From: Billgrantia azerbaijanica
GTDB lineage: Bacteria; Pseudomonadota; Gammaproteobacteria; Pseudomonadales; Halomonadaceae
Length of the DNA: 64,000 nucleotides
NCBI GenBank assembly: GCA_004551485.1
Contig: SBLD01000014.1
Coordinates: 28,815 to 92,814 of the forward strand
Direction: 5' to 3'
The notes under the pieces were generated by a model, which saw nothing but the letters and a program-made list of their open reading frames with translations, was not told the origin of the DNA and made no database searches. The translations under genes and the position numbers were made by a program. Numbering within the stretch: position 1 is the stretch's first letter; every line of letters begins with the position of its first letter. This document shows positions 46,198 to 55,520 of this stretch, in pieces.

Positions 46198-46230
46198 AAA
46201 GCCCCGACGAGGCGAGCCGCGTCGGGGCTT
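46198..46230 (-). terminator. terminator after cbrB
   Basis: AAGCCCCGAC/GTCGGGGCTT arms (46199-46208, 46221-46230) are followed on the minus strand by TTTG. It isolates cbrB transcription from the CrcZ-like RNA unit. Confidence 0.8.
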
Positions 46231-46252
46231 GAACCATGGTCGTAGAGGGCGT

Positions 46253-47644
46253 TCAGCTGGCGCTGCGACGGGCCTGCTTCTTGCGCGGGATGCCCAGGCG
46301 CTGGCGGCGCTCCCACAGGCACTTGCGGCTGATGCCGAGCTTCTGGGCGAGCTCGGTCTCGCTCATGTGGTCCTGGTGCTCGAGCACGAAGTGCTGGAAG
46401 TAGTCCTCCAGCGAGAGATCGTCGTCGTCTTCCGCGGGCTCCGCCGTGGTCGTCTCGGCAGGGCGGGGGGGCGTCTCGGACGGCGAACGGGAGGCGCTGG
46501 GCACCGGGCCGAGCCCCAGGTCGTCGGGGTGGATCAGGTGGCCCTCGGCGAGGATCACGCCGCGCTCCAGGGCGTTCTCGAGCTCGCGCACGTTACCGGG
46601 CCAGGGATAGTGACGGATCTCGCGGCGGGCGGCTCGGGAGAGGCGCAGGCCGCCGCGCTCGTGGCGGCGGCACGCCTTTTCGAGCAGCACGTCGGCGATC
46701 ATCAGGATGTCGTCCTCGCGGTCGCGCAGCGGCGGCAGGTCGATCTGCATCACGTTGAGGCGGTAGTAGAGGTCGAGGCGGAACTCGCCGGTCTTGGAGA
46801 GCGCGCGCAGGTCGCGGTGGGTGGCGGCGATCAGGCGCACGTCGACGTGGCGCGTCTCCACCGAGCCGATGCGGCGAATCTCGCCCTCCTGCAGTACGCG
46901 CAGCAGGCGTGCCTGGGCGTCGAGCGGCAGTTCGCCGATCTCGTCGAGGAACAGAGTACCGCCGTCGGCGGCCTCGACCAGGCCGGTGCGCGCGGCGCTG
47001 GCGCCGGTGAAGGCGCCTTTCTCATGGCCGAACAGCTCCGACTCGATCAGCGTCTCGGGAATGGCGGCGCAGTTCACGCAGATCAGCGGGGCGTGGGTGC
47101 GCCGGCTCTGCTGGTGGATGGCGCGGGCCACCAGTTCCTTGCCGGTGCCCGACTCGCCCTGGATCAGCACGGTGACGTCGGCCGGGGCGGTCTTGCGGAT
47201 GCGTGTGTAGACCGCCTGCATGGCCGGACAGTCGCCGATCATCTGCTGGCGAGCGCCGCCCTCGTCGGTGATGTCCGGGGGCTCGGCGCGCTGCGAGGCC
47301 TGCTGGTGCAGCACGCGAGCGACGGTTTCCAGCAGCTCGTCGTGGTCGAAGGGCTTGGCGACGTAGTCGACCGCGCCCTGCTTCAGGGCGTCGACGGCCG
47401 AGCGCATGCTGGCGTAGCTGGTCATGATCAGCACCGGGGTCGGCGCCGCCTTGGCGATCAGCTCGGTGCCGGGGTCGCCCGGCAGGCGCAGGTCGCTGAT
47501 CACCAGGTCGAAGCCCTGGGGTTCCTGCGCCAGGGCTTCACTCACGGAGCCGGCCTCGCTGACCCGATAGCCGTGGCGCTCGAGCAGCCGGCGCAGCGCC
47601 GTGCGGATGATGGCTTCGTCTTCAACGATCAGAATCCGGCTCAT
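46253..47644 (-). CDS. cbrB: sigma-54-dependent response regulator CbrB
   Basis: 463 residues from ATG 47644. Receiver domain [15 protein letters not shown] with phospho-acceptor Asp51 (VISDLRLPG). AAA+ domain with Walker A GESGTGKE and the sigma-54 contact loop [12 protein letters not shown] Fis-type helix-turn-helix ([17 protein letters not shown]) lies at the C-terminus. Its start lies inside cbrA (23-nt overlap). CbrB activates carbon/nitrogen catabolism genes and crcZ in Pseudomonas. Confidence 0.93.
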   Translation of the reverse strand: MSRILIVEDEAIIRTALRRLLERHGYRVSEAGSVSEALAQEPQGFDLVISDLRLPGDPGTELIAKAAPTPVLIMTSYASMRSAVDALKQGAVDYVAKPFDHDELLETVARVLHQQASQRAEPPDITDEGGARQQMIGDCPAMQAVYTRIRKTAPADVTVLIQGESGTGKELVARAIHQQSRRTHAPLICVNCAAIPETLIESELFGHEKGAFTGASAARTGLVEAADGGTLFLDEIGELPLDAQARLLRVLQEGEIRRIGSVETRHVDVRLIAATHRDLRALSKTGEFRLDLYYRLNVMQIDLPPLRDREDDILMIADVLLEKACRRHERGGLRLSRAARREIRHYPWPGNVRELENALERGVILAEGHLIHPDDLGLGPVPSASRSPSETPPRPAETTTAEPAEDDDDLSLEDYFQHFVLEHQDHMSETELAQKLGISRKCLWERRQRLGIPRKKQARRSAS

Positions 47645-50594
47645 CGGTGGTGTCACCATCCTCTCGTTCGGTGGGCAGCCAGAGGCTGATGCGGGTGCCG
47701 CGCGCCTGGCCGGGAGGGGGGGAGTCGATCTCGATCCGCCCATGGTGCTCGGCAATGATGCTGTAGACCAGCGGCAGGCCGAGGCCCGTGCCCTCTCCCG
47801 GGGGCTTGGTGGTGGTGAACGGCTCGAACAGGTGGTCGCGCACGTGGGCATCGAGGCCGTGCCCCTCGTCGGTGACGCTGACCAGCACCATGTCGCCGTC
47901 GCGTTCGGCCGCGATGCTCACCGCCCCGTCGGGCTCGCTGGCATCCCGGGCGTTGCTGAGCAGGTTGATCATCACCTGCTGCAGCCGTTGGGCGTCGCCG
48001 ATCACCTCCAGGTCGGGCGGGCAGAAGTTGCGGTACCGAACATCCTCGCCCGAGCGCGCCAGGCGGATCAAGTGCAGTGCTTCCTCGGTGACGCTGGCGA
48101 TGGCCACCGGGGTGAAGCGGCTGCCGCTCACATGGCGCCCGCCGTGGGCGAAGCCGACCAGCGAGGAGACGATGCGCGAGACGCGGTCGGTGAGCTGCTG
48201 GATCTGCTCGGCGCTCTCCAGCAGCTGGGGATCGTCGGTGTCGTAGCGCAGGTTCTGGGCCAGCGACGAGATGCCGGTGATGGGGTTGCCGATCTCGTGG
48301 GCCACGCCGGCGGCCAACTGGCCGATGGAGGCGAGTCGTGCGGCGTGGACCAGCTCGTCCTCCAGCCACTTCAGCTCGCTGTGGTCCTCGATCAGGATCA
48401 CCGTGCCGCCGCGCAGGTCGTCGTCGGCGGGCAGCTCGGCACGGTGCAGCGTCAGGTAGCGGGTGGTGCCGTCGAGTTCGACCGGCTGCTTGTAGAGGTG
48501 GTCGCCCGGCTCGGCGAGCAGACGGCCGAGCAGCTCGCCCCAGGGGGCCGGCAGGCCGTCGCGGCGGGCACCGACCACGCTGGTACCGTCGATGCCGGAG
48601 AGTTCGGCCAGGGCGTCGTTCCACATCAGCAGCTCGTCGTCGACGCCGAGGGTACACAGCCCGACGGGCAGGCGGGCGAGGATGCGGCGGTGGTAGCGGC
48701 GCAGGCCGTCGAGCTCGCGGGCCAGGCCGGTGAGGCGCGAGCGGTAGGCCTCGAGCCGGCTCTCGACGAAGTGGATGTCGTCGGTGGCCTCCTCGCCGCC
48801 ATGGCGGTAGGGCAGGTAGCGGTCGACGATGTCCTGGGCCACCGACGGGCCCATCAGGCCGGAGAGGTTGGCCTGGATGCGGTCGCGCAGCCGGCGCAGG
48901 GCGTAGGGGCGCCCGTCGAGCGGCGACAGGCCGAGGTCGGTCAGGGCGCGCTCCACCTCCCGTTCGGCGACCTTGTCGCCCAGCGCCCGGGCCAGGTGGC
49001 GCTTGAAGTCGGCGCCGGTGGCAGCCAGCAGCGGCAGGCGCTTGGGGCGGATCACGGCGTCCACCGAGCAGGCCTCGGCGGCGGCGCGCTCGCCGACCGA
49101 GGTGGGGGTGGCGAGCGACACCAGGATCAGGGTCAGGCTGTTGGCCGCCAGCGATACCAGGGCGACGACGTACCAGGTCGGCTCGCCGGCGAGTCCCTCC
49201 AGCCCGGGCGGGACGATGACCAGCGCCGGCAGGCCGGTGAGCAGCGGCAGCCACAGGCCGGCGAGCCACACCAGGGTGCCGACCGTGAGGCCCGAGACCA
49301 TCCCCTTGCGGTTGGCGCCGGGCCAGTAGAGCAGCGCCAGCAGCCCCGGCAGGCACTGTGCCATGCCGACGAAGGCGGTGAGCCCCAGGGTGGTCAGGTC
49401 GTGGTGCACGCCGATGAGGCGATAGAAGAGCCAGCCGCCGAGGATCACCGCGGCGATCAGGGCGCGGCGCAGCCAGCGCAGCCAGCGATAGAGGTTGGGC
49501 TGCGCCTCGGGGGGATGGGCGACCAGCAGCACGTGGTTGAGGATCATCCCCGAGAGGGCCAGCGAGATGATGATCATGGTGCCGCTCGCCGCGGCCAGGC
49601 CGGCCAGAAAGGCCAGCGCCCCCACCCAGGGCGTATCGGCGAGCACGAACGCCAGGTAGGCGCTGGCGACGGCCTGGTCGTGGCCCTGGGCCTGGGCGGC
49701 CCACAGGATCAGCGGCACGGGGATCGCCATCAGCAGCAGGAAGAGCGGCAGCGTCCAGCTCGCCTGCAGCAGGGTACGCCGCGACAGCGTTTCGGCAAAG
49801 GTGATGTGGAACATATGAGGCATGAGCAGCGCCGCGGCGAAGAAGAGCAGCAGCAGGGTGCGCCAGTGGGCGGCGTCGGGCTGGGAGATGGCCGCCTGGT
49901 GCAGCTGGCCGGGGCCGTCGAGCCAGGCCTGGAGGTCGGCCGAGCCGTCGAAGACGCCGAACAGTGCCACGGCGCCGAGCATGAGCATGGCGCCGAGCTT
50001 GACCACCGACTCGAAGGCGATCACCGCCAGGAGGGTGTCGTGGCGCGCGTGCAGGCGGCTGTGGCGGGCCCCGAAGAGCATGGCGAACAGCGCGCTCAGG
50101 GCGCAGAAGGCGAGCGCCCAGCGCCCCGGCGAGGTGCTGCCGGTCAGCAGGTGGATGCTGTCGCCCAGGGTCTGCACCTGCAGGGCGAGCAGCGGCAGCA
50201 CGGCGAGCAGGCTGACCACGGTGATCAGGGTGCCCACCCAGCGCGAGCGGAAGCGAAAGGCGAACAGGTCGGCCAGCGAGGCGAGCTGGTAGGTGCGCGT
50301 CATGCGCTGGATGGGCACCAGCAGCACCGGGGCGAGCAGGAAGGCGCCGGCCACGCCCAGGTAGTAGGCAAGGTAGCCGTAGCCGCTGCTGGCCGTGAGC
50401 TCCAGGCTGCCGTAGATTGCCCAGGCGCTGGCATAGACGCCCAGCGCCAGGGTATAGACGGCGGGATGGCGAGTGAGGCCGCGGCCGATCCAGCCGCGCT
50501 CCACGGCCAGGGCGAACAGGAACAGCACCAGCAGGTAGCCGCTGCCCAGGGCGAGCAGGTGAACGAGCGGCATGTTGGCCAGCTCAGCGCTCAT
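47622..50594 (-). CDS. cbrA: sensor histidine kinase CbrA with SLC5-type transporter domain
   Basis: 990 residues. The first roughly 520 residues form about 13 membrane helices of the sodium/solute symporter (SSS) fold. A cytoplasmic linker and a PAS domain (near LPVGLCTLGVDDELLMWNDAL) follow. The kinase core has the H-box AAGVAHEIGNPITG, N-box VMINLLSNARDA and G-boxes DEGHG / GTGLGLPLV. This architecture and the cbrB neighbour define CbrA. In Pseudomonas the transporter part can move histidine; the stimulus here is unknown. Confidence 0.95.
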   Translation of the reverse strand: MSAELANMPLVHLLALGSGYLLVLFLFALAVERGWIGRGLTRHPAVYTLALGVYASAWAIYGSLELTASSGYGYLAYYLGVAGAFLLAPVLLVPIQRMTRTYQLASLADLFAFRFRSRWVGTLITVVSLLAVLPLLALQVQTLGDSIHLLTGSTSPGRWALAFCALSALFAMLFGARHSRLHARHDTLLAVIAFESVVKLGAMLMLGAVALFGVFDGSADLQAWLDGPGQLHQAAISQPDAAHWRTLLLLFFAAALLMPHMFHITFAETLSRRTLLQASWTLPLFLLLMAIPVPLILWAAQAQGHDQAVASAYLAFVLADTPWVGALAFLAGLAAASGTMIIISLALSGMILNHVLLVAHPPEAQPNLYRWLRWLRRALIAAVILGGWLFYRLIGVHHDLTTLGLTAFVGMAQCLPGLLALLYWPGANRKGMVSGLTVGTLVWLAGLWLPLLTGLPALVIVPPGLEGLAGEPTWYVVALVSLAANSLTLILVSLATPTSVGERAAAEACSVDAVIRPKRLPLLAATGADFKRHLARALGDKVAEREVERALTDLGLSPLDGRPYALRRLRDRIQANLSGLMGPSVAQDIVDRYLPYRHGGEEATDDIHFVESRLEAYRSRLTGLARELDGLRRYHRRILARLPVGLCTLGVDDELLMWNDALAELSGIDGTSVVGARRDGLPAPWGELLGRLLAEPGDHLYKQPVELDGTTRYLTLHRAELPADDDLRGGTVILIEDHSELKWLEDELVHAARLASIGQLAAGVAHEIGNPITGISSLAQNLRYDTDDPQLLESAEQIQQLTDRVSRIVSSLVGFAHGGRHVSGSRFTPVAIASVTEEALHLIRLARSGEDVRYRNFCPPDLEVIGDAQRLQQVMINLLSNARDASEPDGAVSIAAERDGDMVLVSVTDEGHGLDAHVRDHLFEPFTTTKPPGEGTGLGLPLVYSIIAEHHGRIEIDSPPPGQARGTRISLWLPTEREDGDTTDEPDSDR

Positions 50595-50760
50595 CGAGCT
50601 TCCTCTTCTGCTCCAGCCACAGGGTGAGGGCGATCAGCACGCCCCAGATGACGAAGGGGCGGTACCAGGCGACGCCCGGGCTCGACCACCCGCTCATCAG
50701 CAGCGGCGAGAGCAGATAGCCACCGAACACCAGCAGCAGCATGATGCGGTAGACGTACAT
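50584..50760 (-). CDS. small membrane protein overlapping cbrA start (CbrX-like)
   Basis: 58 residues, two hydrophobic segments (about 5-22 and 31-48) and a charged tail LEQKRKLDER. It begins at ATG 50760 and its end overlaps the cbrA start by 11 nt, so cbrA is probably translated by coupling. Pseudomonas putida has a comparable small frame (cbrX) in the same place; the sequence likeness cannot be checked here. Confidence 0.7.
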   Translation of the reverse strand: MYVYRIMLLLVFGGYLLSPLLMSGWSSPGVAWYRPFVIWGVLIALTLWLEQKRKLDER

Positions 50761-50771
50761 GGGCGGTTCGC

Positions 50772-51665
50772 TCAGCAGGGACGCGCCGCGACGCGTCGGG
50801 TGGATTGCGGGCGGATGCGCGCGACCGACCAGTGGGCGATGCCCCAGGCGAGCTGTTCGGCGACCGGCGCCGCGGCCAGGTCGGCGGGCGGGGCCTGGTC
50901 GAGTGCCACCAGGGCGGCGTGCAGCAGGGGCCGCGCGGCCTGTTCCTCGGCCGGCAGGGGCGGGGCGTGGTTCTGCTTGGAGAGCTTCTGGTCGCCCTCG
51001 CCCATGACTAGCGGCAGGTGGAGGTAGCGCGGTGCGGGCAGGTCGAGGGCGTGCTGCAGCGCCCGCTGCCAGGGGGTGTTGTCGAGCAGGTCGAAGCCGC
51101 GCACCACGTCGCTGATGCCCTGGTCGGCGTCGTCCACCACCACGGCGAGCTGGTAGGCCCAGAGGCCATCCTTGCGCTGCAGCACCACGTCGCCGAGCAG
51201 CGCCGGGTCGAAGTGCTGGTGGCCGAACAGGCGGTCCTCCCAGGTCACCGGACGCAGCCCCCGGTCGCTGCGCAGCCGCCAGGCGGCGGGTGCGTCCGGC
51301 GCGCTCAGTCCGTCGCGGCACCAACCGGGGTAGACGGCATGATCGCGCCACTGCTTGCGCGAACAGCTGCAGGGGTAGGCGAGCCCCTGCGCCGCAAGGC
51401 GGCTCAGGGCGGCGGCGTAGGCGTCGTCGCGGTCGTGCTGCCAGAGCACCGGGCCGTCCCAGTGCAGGCCGAAGGCCTCAAGCTGGCGCTGGATGGTGTC
51501 GGCGGCACCGGGCGGGCAGCGCGGCGGATCGATGTCCTCGATGCGCAGGCGCCACTCGCCGCCCGCCAGGCGGGCGTCGAGGAAGCTGGCCAGGGCGGCG
51601 ACCAGCGAGCCGAAGTGCAGCGGTCCGGAAGGAGTGGGTGCAAAGCGACCGCGGTAGCGGGGCAT
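50772..51665 (-). CDS. gluQ: glutamyl-Q tRNA(Asp) synthetase
   Basis: 297 residues from ATG 51665 ([14 protein letters not shown]). A truncated GluRS paralogue that attaches glutamate to queuosine in tRNA-Asp. HIGH-like [12 protein letters not shown] and KMSKS-like DQKLSKQNH are present; zinc-type cysteines lie near [10 protein letters not shown]. No anticodon-binding domain, as expected. Downstream of dksA, as in E. coli and Pseudomonas. Confidence 0.93.
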   Translation of the reverse strand: MPRYRGRFAPTPSGPLHFGSLVAALASFLDARLAGGEWRLRIEDIDPPRCPPGAADTIQRQLEAFGLHWDGPVLWQHDRDDAYAAALSRLAAQGLAYPCSCSRKQWRDHAVYPGWCRDGLSAPDAPAAWRLRSDRGLRPVTWEDRLFGHQHFDPALLGDVVLQRKDGLWAYQLAVVVDDADQGISDVVRGFDLLDNTPWQRALQHALDLPAPRYLHLPLVMGEGDQKLSKQNHAPPLPAEEQAARPLLHAALVALDQAPPADLAAAPVAEQLAWGIAHWSVARIRPQSTRRVAARPC

Positions 51666-51696
51666 GGGCAACTCCTGGCGGGACTGTCCGTTACGC

Positions 51697-51720
51697 AAAC
51701 GGGCACCCTGGGGTGCCCGT
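51697..51720 (-). terminator. terminator after dksA
   Basis: ACGGGCACC/GGTGCCCGT hairpin; on the minus strand it is followed by TTTG. Located between dksA and gluQ. Confidence 0.7.
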
Positions 51721-51745
51721 CACGAGGGGGTGCCGGCGCCGCGGC

Positions 51746-52183
51746 TCAACCACCGAGCTGCTTCTCCTTGAGCTCGGCGAGCGTCTTGCAGTCGACGCAC
51801 AGGGTGGCCGTGGGGCGGGCCTCCAGGCGGCGGATGCCGATCTCCACGCCGCACGCCTCGCAGTAGCCATAGTCCTCCTCGTCGATCTTCTCGAGGGTCT
51901 CGTTGATCTTCTTGAGCAGCTTGCGCTCGCGGTCGCGAGTGCGCAGCTCCAGGCTGAAGCCCTCTTCCTGCGTGGCCCGGTCGGCCGGATCGGCGTAGTT
52001 GTTCGCCTCCTCCTGGAGATGGCGCACGGTGCGGTCCACCTCCTCCATGAGCTCCTGTTTCCAGCCCAGCAGGATCTGTCGGAAGTGCTCCAGCTGCTGC
52101 TCGTTCATGTACTCTTCACCCGCCGTCGGCTCGTAGGGGGTGAATTTCTTGGGCGCTTCCGCCTTTCTGTCGGCTACTGGCAT
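51746..52183 (-). CDS. dksA: RNA polymerase-binding transcription factor DksA
   Basis: 145 residues. Coiled-coil tip DPADRA carries the two aspartates that act in the secondary channel with ppGpp. The zinc finger CEACGVEIGIRRLEA...CVDC (C-x2-C-x17-C-x2-C) is complete, so it is the zinc-bound form. Controls rRNA and amino-acid promoters in the stringent response. Confidence 0.97.
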   Translation of the reverse strand: MPVADRKAEAPKKFTPYEPTAGEEYMNEQQLEHFRQILLGWKQELMEEVDRTVRHLQEEANNYADPADRATQEEGFSLELRTRDRERKLLKKINETLEKIDEEDYGYCEACGVEIGIRRLEARPTATLCVDCKTLAELKEKQLGG

Positions 52184-52510
52184 GGGTCTGTCTCGTTACT
52201 TGAGTGACTGCTGATCAATACCCATCGCGTGGGACGGGAATCTCACGCCAAAGGGATGCTTGTTTAGCGGAAAAAAGCCGGCTTTGCAACCTCTGTCGGC
52301 TCCCGCTCGGGGCTATTGCGGTTGGCTTCTCGTCGTCTGGGCGACTGCGTCGACCGCCTCTTCTCGACCTGTTCTCGGTGCTCCGTCATGGCCATCGGTG
52401 ATTGCCCCCGCTTAGGCGTGGCCGGGCAATGTCGGTAGAATGGGGTTTTGACCGCACAACGGGCCAAGAATGCCCTGCCGTTTCCAATCGAGCGTGCCGA
52501 GGAGCCTGCC
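52184..52510. other. intergenic region between divergent dksA and aminotransferase genes
   Basis: 327 bases with no coding frame I trust. It must hold the dksA promoter (leftward) and the aminotransferase promoter (rightward). The only recognisable box is TAGAAT at 52436-52441 with no good -35. Confidence 0.4.
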
Positions 52511-53671
52511 ATGCCGTGGAATTCGCGCGTCGCGCGCGTCGCCCCCTTTCGCGTGATGAGCCTGCTGGAGATCGCCCAGGCGCGGGAAGCCGCCGGCCAT
52601 GACGTCATCCACCTGGAGGTGGGCGAGCCCGACTTCCCGACACCCGAGCCGGTGGTGGCCGCCGGCCAGGCGGCGCTGGCGGCCGGGCAGACCCGCTATA
52701 CGCCAGCGGCCGGACTGCCCGCACTGCGCGAGGCGATCGCCGGTCACTATGCCGAGCACTTCGGTGTCACGGTCGATCCGGCGCGCATCCTGGTGACGCC
52801 GGGCGCTTCCGGGGCGCTGCTGCTGGCCAGCCAGCTGCTGGTCGGTGCCGGCGACCGCGTGCTGATGGCCGACCCCAACTACCCCTGCAATCGCCACTTC
52901 ATGGCGCTGGCCGGGGCCGAGGTGGACACCGTGGTAGTGGATGCGGCGAGCGGCTGGCAGCTCGACGCCGAGCGGGTCGCCCGCCACTGGCGGAAAAGCA
53001 CGCGCCTGGCGATGCTCGCCACGCCGTCGAACCCCACCGGCCACATGCTCGCTGCGCCGCAGCTGGCGGCGGTGGCCGAGACGGTCGCTGCCCGCGGCGG
53101 CGAGCTGCTGGTCGACGAGATCTATCAGGGCCTGTGCTACGACCTCGCGCCGCTCTCGGCCGCGGCGATCACCCCGGACGCCTTCGTCGTCAACAGCTTC
53201 TCCAAGTACTTCGGCATGACTGGCTGGCGCCTGGGCTGGCTGCTCGCCCCCGAGGGGGCCGTCGAGCCGCTGACCCGGCTGGCCCAGAACGTCTTCCTGG
53301 CGGCGCCGACCCCGGCGCAGCATGCCGCCCTGGCCGCCTTCACCCCCGAGTGCCGCGAGCTCCTCGAGGCGCGCCGTGCCGAGCTCGGCCGTCGCCGCGA
53401 TGCGCTGCTCGCCGGGCTCGCCACGCTGGAACTCGCCCCCGCGCTGCCGCCCCAGGGCGCCTTCTACCTGTGGCTCGACGTCTCCCGCTACAGCCGCGAC
53501 AGCGAGGCGTTCTGCCGCGCGTTGCTGGAAGAGGAGAATGTCGCCATCACCCCGGGTACCGACTTCGCCGTGGAAGGCGGCGAGCACCACGTGCGCATCG
53601 CCTTCACCACCGGCATCGCCCGCCTCGAGGAGGCGGTGGCGCGCCTCGGCCGCTTCCTGGCGCGGCAATGA
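52511..53671 (+). CDS. PLP-dependent class I/II aminotransferase
   Basis: 386 residues from ATG 52511, with GAGGAG seven bases upstream. Fold type I signatures are HLEVGEPDFPTPEPV, NPTGHM, VDEIYQGLCYD and the PLP lysine in SFSKYFGMTGWRLGW. Close to aspartate/aromatic aminotransferases, but the substrate cannot be fixed. A homologue stands beside dksA in Pseudomonas. Overlaps sfsA by 4 nt. Confidence 0.9.
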   Translation: MPWNSRVARVAPFRVMSLLEIAQAREAAGHDVIHLEVGEPDFPTPEPVVAAGQAALAAGQTRYTPAAGLPALREAIAGHYAEHFGVTVDPARILVTPGASGALLLASQLLVGAGDRVLMADPNYPCNRHFMALAGAEVDTVVVDAASGWQLDAERVARHWRKSTRLAMLATPSNPTGHMLAAPQLAAVAETVAARGGELLVDEIYQGLCYDLAPLSAAAITPDAFVVNSFSKYFGMTGWRLGWLLAPEGAVEPLTRLAQNVFLAAPTPAQHAALAAFTPECRELLEARRAELGRRRDALLAGLATLELAPALPPQGAFYLWLDVSRYSRDSEAFCRALLEEENVAITPGTDFAVEGGEHHVRIAFTTGIARLEEAVARLGRFLARQ

Positions 53672-54453
53672 GCGAGGGCTGGCTGAGCTATCCCGGGCTG
53701 GTGCCCGGCCTCCTGTTGCGCCGCTACAAGCGCTTTCTCGCCGACGTGCGCCTCGACGATGGTCGCGAGGTGGTCGCCCACTGTCCGAACACCGGCTCGA
53801 TGCGGGCGGTGAACGTGCCGGGCTGCCGGGTGTGGCTGGCGCCGAGCGACAACCCGGCGCGCAAGCTGGCCTGGACCTGGGAGTTGATCGAGCTGCCGCA
53901 GCCGGAGGGCGGCCTGGTCACCGCCTCGGTGCATACCGGGCGTGCCAACCGCGTCGTCGAGGCGGCGCTTGCCGCCGGGCGCGTCCCGGCGCTGGCGGGT
54001 TATGCGGCGCTCAAACGCGAGGCGCAGGTGGCGGTGGCCGGCGAGACAAAGGCGCGCCTCGACTTCCGCCTCGACGACCCGGCGCGCGGTACGGCTTTCG
54101 TGGAGGTCAAGCAGGTGACGCTCCGCGAGCGCGACGGCCACGGCTACTTCCCCGATGCGGTGAGCGAGCGCGGGCGCCGACACCTGGAGGCGTTGGCGGC
54201 CCTGGCGGCCGAGGGCCATCGCGCCGTGCTGCTGTTCTGCGTGGCCCACACGGGCATCCCCGACGTGGCGCCGGCGGCCCATCTCGACCCGGCCTATGCG
54301 GCGACGCTGGCGCGCGTGGCCGCGGCCGGCGTCGAGGTGCTGGCGCACGGCTGCGAGGTCGAGCGGGCGCAGGGCGTGCCGGCGGCGATCCGCCTGGGCG
54401 GGCGGCTTCCGGTGCGCCTGGAGGCGGCCATGCCCTCTCAGCGCTCGATATAG
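53668..54453 (+). CDS. sfsA: sugar fermentation stimulation protein SfsA
   Basis: 261 residues from ATG 53668, overlapping the previous stop (ATGA). The family patterns RRYKRFLADVRLDDG, AHCPNTGSM, FVEVKQVTL and FPDAVSERGRRHLEAL are all present; the core resembles a nuclease fold (D...ExK). Called a maltose-gene regulator in E. coli, but its biochemical role is unsettled. Its last 16 bases overlap the convergent DUF4426 gene. Confidence 0.93.
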   Translation: MSEGWLSYPGLVPGLLLRRYKRFLADVRLDDGREVVAHCPNTGSMRAVNVPGCRVWLAPSDNPARKLAWTWELIELPQPEGGLVTASVHTGRANRVVEAALAAGRVPALAGYAALKREAQVAVAGETKARLDFRLDDPARGTAFVEVKQVTLRERDGHGYFPDAVSERGRRHLEALAALAAEGHRAVLLFCVAHTGIPDVAPAAHLDPAYAATLARVAAAGVEVLAHGCEVERAQGVPAAIRLGGRLPVRLEAAMPSQRSI

Positions 54454-54893
54454 AAACGCTGGATGAAGCTCACCTGTGCGGGTTCGGTGTTGCGGTCGTA
54501 GCGCACGTCGAGGTCGAAGCGCATGGGCGCATCGGCGTGGATGCGGACGACGGCGATCTGCGACAGGCGGTTCTCGTCGCGCAGGGTGCGGAAGGCCAGC
54601 GGCGAGCTGGTGTCGCTGCCCAGTTCGCCGACCCGGCCGTCGACCTGGGCGTTCACCGGCCGGGTGGTGCCGTCGTCACGCTCCTCGAGCACGCTGACGT
54701 TGAGCAGCGCCATCGCCCGGCTGCGCGGGATGCCGTAGGCGCGGGCGACCTCCTCGCTGAGGAAGCTGGTGTTCACGGCGCTGTAGTGGATCTGGTAGTT
54801 CCCGACCTGCTCGAACTGCTGGGCCGACAGCGGCAGGGTCATGGCGAGCAGCAGGGCAGCGGCCAGGTAACGCAGGGCGGCAGGGTGCCTCAT
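54438..54893 (-). CDS. DUF4426 exported protein
   Basis: 151 residues with a signal peptide (hydrophobic core about 10-22, cut after LSAQ). The mature part (FEQVGNYQIHYSAVNTSFL) is a small beta-rich periplasmic protein of unknown function. It follows metX-metW in many gammaproteobacteria. No catalytic motif seen. Confidence 0.85.
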   Translation of the reverse strand: MRHPAALRYLAAALLLAMTLPLSAQQFEQVGNYQIHYSAVNTSFLSEEVARAYGIPRSRAMALLNVSVLEERDDGTTRPVNAQVDGRVGELGSDTSSPLAFRTLRDENRLSQIAVVRIHADAPMRFDLDVRYDRNTEPAQVSFIQRFYIER

Positions 54894-54920
54894 GACGGAC
54901 TCCTCGGTGGCAGCTGCGGT

Positions 54921-55520
54921 TCAGCCGTGCTGGCGACCGACGCGGAAGATGGCGATCTCACCGAACAGGTTGGGCCACAGGCGCGAGGTCCAGTGCCCCT
55001 CGTGGTCGCGGATGCCCACGGCCCGGTCGGTGATGGTGAGACCCTTCTCGCGGCACAGGTGTTCAAAGTCGTTGAAGGTCGACAGGTGGATGTTGGGGGT
55101 GTCGTACCAGGCGTGGGGCAGCGACTTGGAGACCGGCATGTAGCCGCGGATGCCGAGGTGCACGCGATGGCGCCAGTAGGCGAAGTTGGGGAAGGTGATG
55201 ATGCACTCGTCGGCGACGCGCAGCATCTCGTCGAGCATGCGGTCGGGGCGGCGCAGCGCCTGCAGTGCCTGGGTCATCACCACCAGGTCGTAACTGTCGT
55301 CCTCGAAGTTGGCGAGCCCCTCGTCGAGGTTCTGCTCGATGACGCTGACGCCCTTGGCGATGCAGGCGGTGATGCCGTCGGCGTCGATCTCCAGGCCGTA
55401 GCCGGTGACACCCTTGTCGCGCGCCAGGGCGGCGAGCAGGGTGCCGTCGCCGCAGGCGAGGTCGAGGATGTGGGCCCCCTCGGGCACCCAGCGGTGGATC
55501 AGCTCGAGGTCGGTACGCAT
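54921..55520 (-). CDS. metW: methionine biosynthesis protein MetW
   Basis: 199 residues, SAM-methyltransferase fold with ILDLACGDGTLLAAL as motif I. It partners MetX in proteobacteria; the pair is usually co-encoded and MetW is needed for full acyltransferase activity. The ATG overlaps the metX stop by one base (TGATG). Confidence 0.94.
   Translation of the reverse strand: MRTDLELIHRWVPEGAHILDLACGDGTLLAALARDKGVTGYGLEIDADGITACIAKGVSVIEQNLDEGLANFEDDSYDLVVMTQALQALRRPDRMLDEMLRVADECIITFPNFAYWRHRVHLGIRGYMPVSKSLPHAWYDTPNIHLSTFNDFEHLCREKGLTITDRAVGIRDHEGHWTSRLWPNLFGEIAIFRVGRQHG

Noticed and set aside
47601-50627. Antisense frame of about 1000 codons opposite cbrA
   Set aside because: Shadow of the minus-strand cbrA; composition is Gln/Gly/Ala-rich noise.
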